A stretch of DNA of 64,000 nucleotides from Nocardia wallacei (GTDB lineage Bacteria > Actinomycetota > Actinomycetes > Mycobacteriales > Mycobacteriaceae), in the NCBI RefSeq assembly GCF_014466955.1, contig NZ_AP023396.1, forward strand, positions 6,076,001 through 6,140,000. The letters are read 5' to 3'. Positions 62,432 to 64,000 of the stretch are shown one piece after another. The translations under genes and the position numbers were made by a program. The notes beneath the pieces were generated by a model. The model was given only the letters and a program-made list of their open reading frames with translations. It was not told the DNA's origin and made no database searches. Positions within the stretch are counted from its first letter, which is position 1; each line of letters begins with the position of its first letter.

Positions 62432-63127
62432 ATGAAGCAGCGGCAGGGCGCTCGGTCACACGAGGCCAGAACGCACCGACAACTCCAGCCCGCCGACGTC
62501 CACAATCGTGGGTCGGGGGCTACTCCGCTGCATGTCCTGTCCGATAAACGCTCTCATCCGGGTGCTGCCTGGCAGCACCGCACCATCGAACCAGCGCCCC
62601 CGGTGGCCGCGTGGTCGAAGCGCCGGGTGTTGCTTCTGAACGCCACCTACGAGCCGCTCACCGCACTGTCGGCCCGCCGCGCGATCGTCCTGCTGATCTG
62701 CGACAAGGCCGATACCGTCCACCACAATCCCGAGGGTCCCGTCGTGCATTCCGCGGGCGCCTCCGTCGCCCTGCCGTCGGTGATCCGCTTGCGCAACTAT
62801 GTCCGCGTGCCGTATCGCGCCCGGGTCCCCATGACCCGCGCGGCGCTGATGCATCGCGACCGCTACCGCTGCGCGTACTGCGGCGGCAAAGCCGAGACCA
62901 TCGACCACGTGATTCCCCGCAGCCGCGGCGGCGCCCACTCCTGGGAGAACTGCGTCGCCTCCTGCGCACCGTGCAACCACCGCAAGGCCGACAAGCTGCT
63001 CAGCGAGCTGGGCTGGACGCTGCACCATCCGCTGGTGTCGCCGAAGGGCCCGCACTGGCGTCTGCTGTCGACCACCGCCGATCTGGACCCGGTGTGGTTG
63101 CAGTATCTCGGCGAGGGCGCCGCGTAA
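62432..63127 (+). CDS. HNH endonuclease domain protein (Rv2469c-like)
   Basis: A 231-residue protein. The first 65 residues are basic and probably disordered, then VLLLNATYEPLTALSARRAI and the HNH centre: zinc ligands CAYCGG and CAPCNHRKAD around ETIDHVIPRSRGG with catalytic His. The family is conserved near glbO in mycobacteria, with unknown substrate; it may be a DNA repair or processing nuclease. The ATG at 62432 follows GGGG. The 185 bases upstream hold the divergent promoters. Confidence 0.87.
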   Translation: MKQRQGARSHEARTHRQLQPADVHNRGSGATPLHVLSDKRSHPGAAWQHRTIEPAPPVAAWSKRRVLLLNATYEPLTALSARRAIVLLICDKADTVHHNPEGPVVHSAGASVALPSVIRLRNYVRVPYRARVPMTRAALMHRDRYRCAYCGGKAETIDHVIPRSRGGAHSWENCVASCAPCNHRKADKLLSELGWTLHHPLVSPKGPHWRLLSTTADLDPVWLQYLGEGAA

Positions 63128-63282
63128 TTCTCGCTCGCTTCGCTTCGTGAGCGTCGGTTCACGACGTCATCGGCCATCGTCATGCCTCCGGCGTAGTGCG
63201 TGAGCCTGTCGAAAGCCACCAGTCCGCACGCCGAGTCGGCGGCGGGCGTTCGGATCACGAGACTCTGAAGAGAGCACTGCTC

Positions 63283-63312
63283 TTGACAAGGGTGGGCGCA
63301 CCGAGGCATGCT
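63283..63312 (+). promoter_or_regulatory. Possible promoter and operator of the epimerase gene
   Basis: TTGACA (63283-63288) and CATGCT (63307-63312) are 18 bp apart, 46 bases before the start codon. Just upstream AGAGC ACT GCTCT (63270-63282) is a small palindrome that could be an operator. The rest of the gap from 63128 shows no gene. Confidence 0.4.
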
Positions 63313-63357
63313 CGATACATCAGAGATCAGCGCTCACAAAAGTGAAAGGTGCGCACC

Positions 63358-64000
63358 ATGACCGAACTGCACGTCGTCACCGGAGCCGGACCCGTCGGCA
63401 CCACCGTGGCCGAGCAACTCGCGGCAGCGGGTAAGAACGTCCGCGTCCTGACCCGATCCGGGAGCGGCCCGGTCCATCCGCTGATCGAGCGTCGAAAGGT
63501 GGACGTCACTCGGCGCGAACAACTTTCGGCTGCGGTCGACGGCGCGGTGGCGGTCTACCACTGCACGCACGGCTCCAAGTACGCCGCCCGCACCTGGTGG
63601 GCCGAGTTGCCCGCCACCGAGCAGACCGTGCTGGAGGTGGCCGGGGCGGCCGGTGCCGTGGTCGTCTTCCCGGAGAGCTTGTACTCCTACGGGCCGGTCG
63701 ACCGGCCGATGACCGAAAACATGCCGCGCGCAGCGGATTTCGGCAAACCCGCCGTGCGGGTGGCGCTGCTGCGGGCTCGCGACGCCTCGCCGACTCCGAC
63801 CGTCAGCGTCGCGGCCTCGGACTTCATCGGCCCGCACGTGCGCATGTCGCACGCCGGGGAGCGGATGGTCCCGAATATCCTGGCGGCCAGAACGGTTCAG
63901 GTCTTCGGCAAGGCCGACCTGCCGCATTCGTTCACCTACATGCCCGACCTGGCGGCGGCGATGATCGCCGCGGCGGCGGATCGGGCGCTGTGGAACTCCT
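63358..64000 (+). CDS. NAD-dependent epimerase/dehydratase family protein, 3' end cut by the window edge
   Basis: The first 214 codons of an extended or atypical SDR. The N-terminus MTELHVVTGAGPVGTTVA is the dinucleotide-binding motif. VVFPESLYSYGPVDRPM carries the active-site region, where the usual YxxxK is not complete in the visible part. PHSFTYMPDLAAAM follows. The ATG at 63358 has AAAGG upstream. The palindrome at 63270 suggests local regulation. Substrate unknown; the downstream half is not visible. Confidence 0.85.
   Translation, partial: MTELHVVTGAGPVGTTVAEQLAAAGKNVRVLTRSGSGPVHPLIERRKVDVTRREQLSAAVDGAVAVYHCTHGSKYAARTWWAELPATEQTVLEVAGAAGAVVVFPESLYSYGPVDRPMTENMPRAADFGKPAVRVALLRARDASPTPTVSVAASDFIGPHVRMSHAGERMVPNILAARTVQVFGKADLPHSFTYMPDLAAAMIAAAADRALWNS

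Overview
The window is about 70% G+C and has the codon use and gene content of a mycolic-acid actinomycete. Nocardia is the best guess: the clpX-clpP2-clpP1-tig block, nei-rpiB, a mycothiol-dependent DsbA-like reductase, pepN, a CtaJ-like oxidase subunit, group II truncated haemoglobin and an alpha-glucosidase follow the same order as Mycobacterium tuberculosis Rv2457c-Rv2471, but with much accessory DNA between them. The first genes (lipid kinase, AGPS-like flavoprotein, TetR, glpD) likewise match Rv2252-Rv2249c. No IS element, prophage, CRISPR array or replication origin was seen.

Layout. 1-5.3 kb: lipid/glycerol-phosphate cluster with a TetR operator. 5.3-14.4 kb: VOC protein, molybdopterin oxidoreductase overlapping an HxlR regulator, MarR-MFS pair, tautomerase, SDR-TetR pair, methyltransferase. 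14.5-20.6 kb: exported protein, YdeP-type oxidoreductase with fdhD, ketosteroid-isomerase-like protein, HDAC-like deacetylase, membrane protein. 20.8-22.7 kb: MarR/TIGR03086 pair and an AhpD-like protein. 22.7-27.3 kb: clpX, clpP2, clpP1, tig. 27.4-45.6 kb: accessory insertion relative to the M. tuberculosis order, with an FKBP lipoprotein, an orphan histidine kinase, a NUDIX protein, membrane proteins, several regulator-plus-enzyme pairs, a transferase-like gene interrupted by a 7-bp repeat, an NB-ARC/TPR protein, a monooxygenase/MerR/cupin locus, tRNA-Pro, tRNA-Gly and a GGDEF protein. 45.6-63.1 kb: return to conserved order (nei, rpiB, M48 peptidase, DsbA-like, ferredoxin reductase, YCII/ECF sigma/DUF1801 operon, purC, pepN, a second clpP pair, a PopR/ClgR-like regulator, DUF5130, ctaJ, aglA, glbO, HNH). 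The window ends inside an NAD-dependent epimerase gene.

How the genes work together. The central theme is ATP-dependent proteolysis: a canonical ClpX-ClpP1P2-trigger factor set, plus 33 kb away a second clpP pair. One member of that pair has lost the catalytic serine. Next to it lies a PopR/ClgR-like activator ending in Leu-Ala-Ala, the kind of tail that makes such regulators ClpP1P2 substrates. Many genes are one-regulator/one-target pairs whose intergenic regions hold clear palindromes.

The most unusual item is seven perfect copies of a 7-bp unit inside the open reading frame at 36978-38660. Gain or loss of one unit would truncate the protein, so this looks like a phase-variable (contingency) locus. 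Other in-frame minisatellites (45, 42 and 21 bp) sit in a sigma factor, a membrane protein and an M48 peptidase, and the 3' end of the histidine kinase gene is repeated in tandem downstream.
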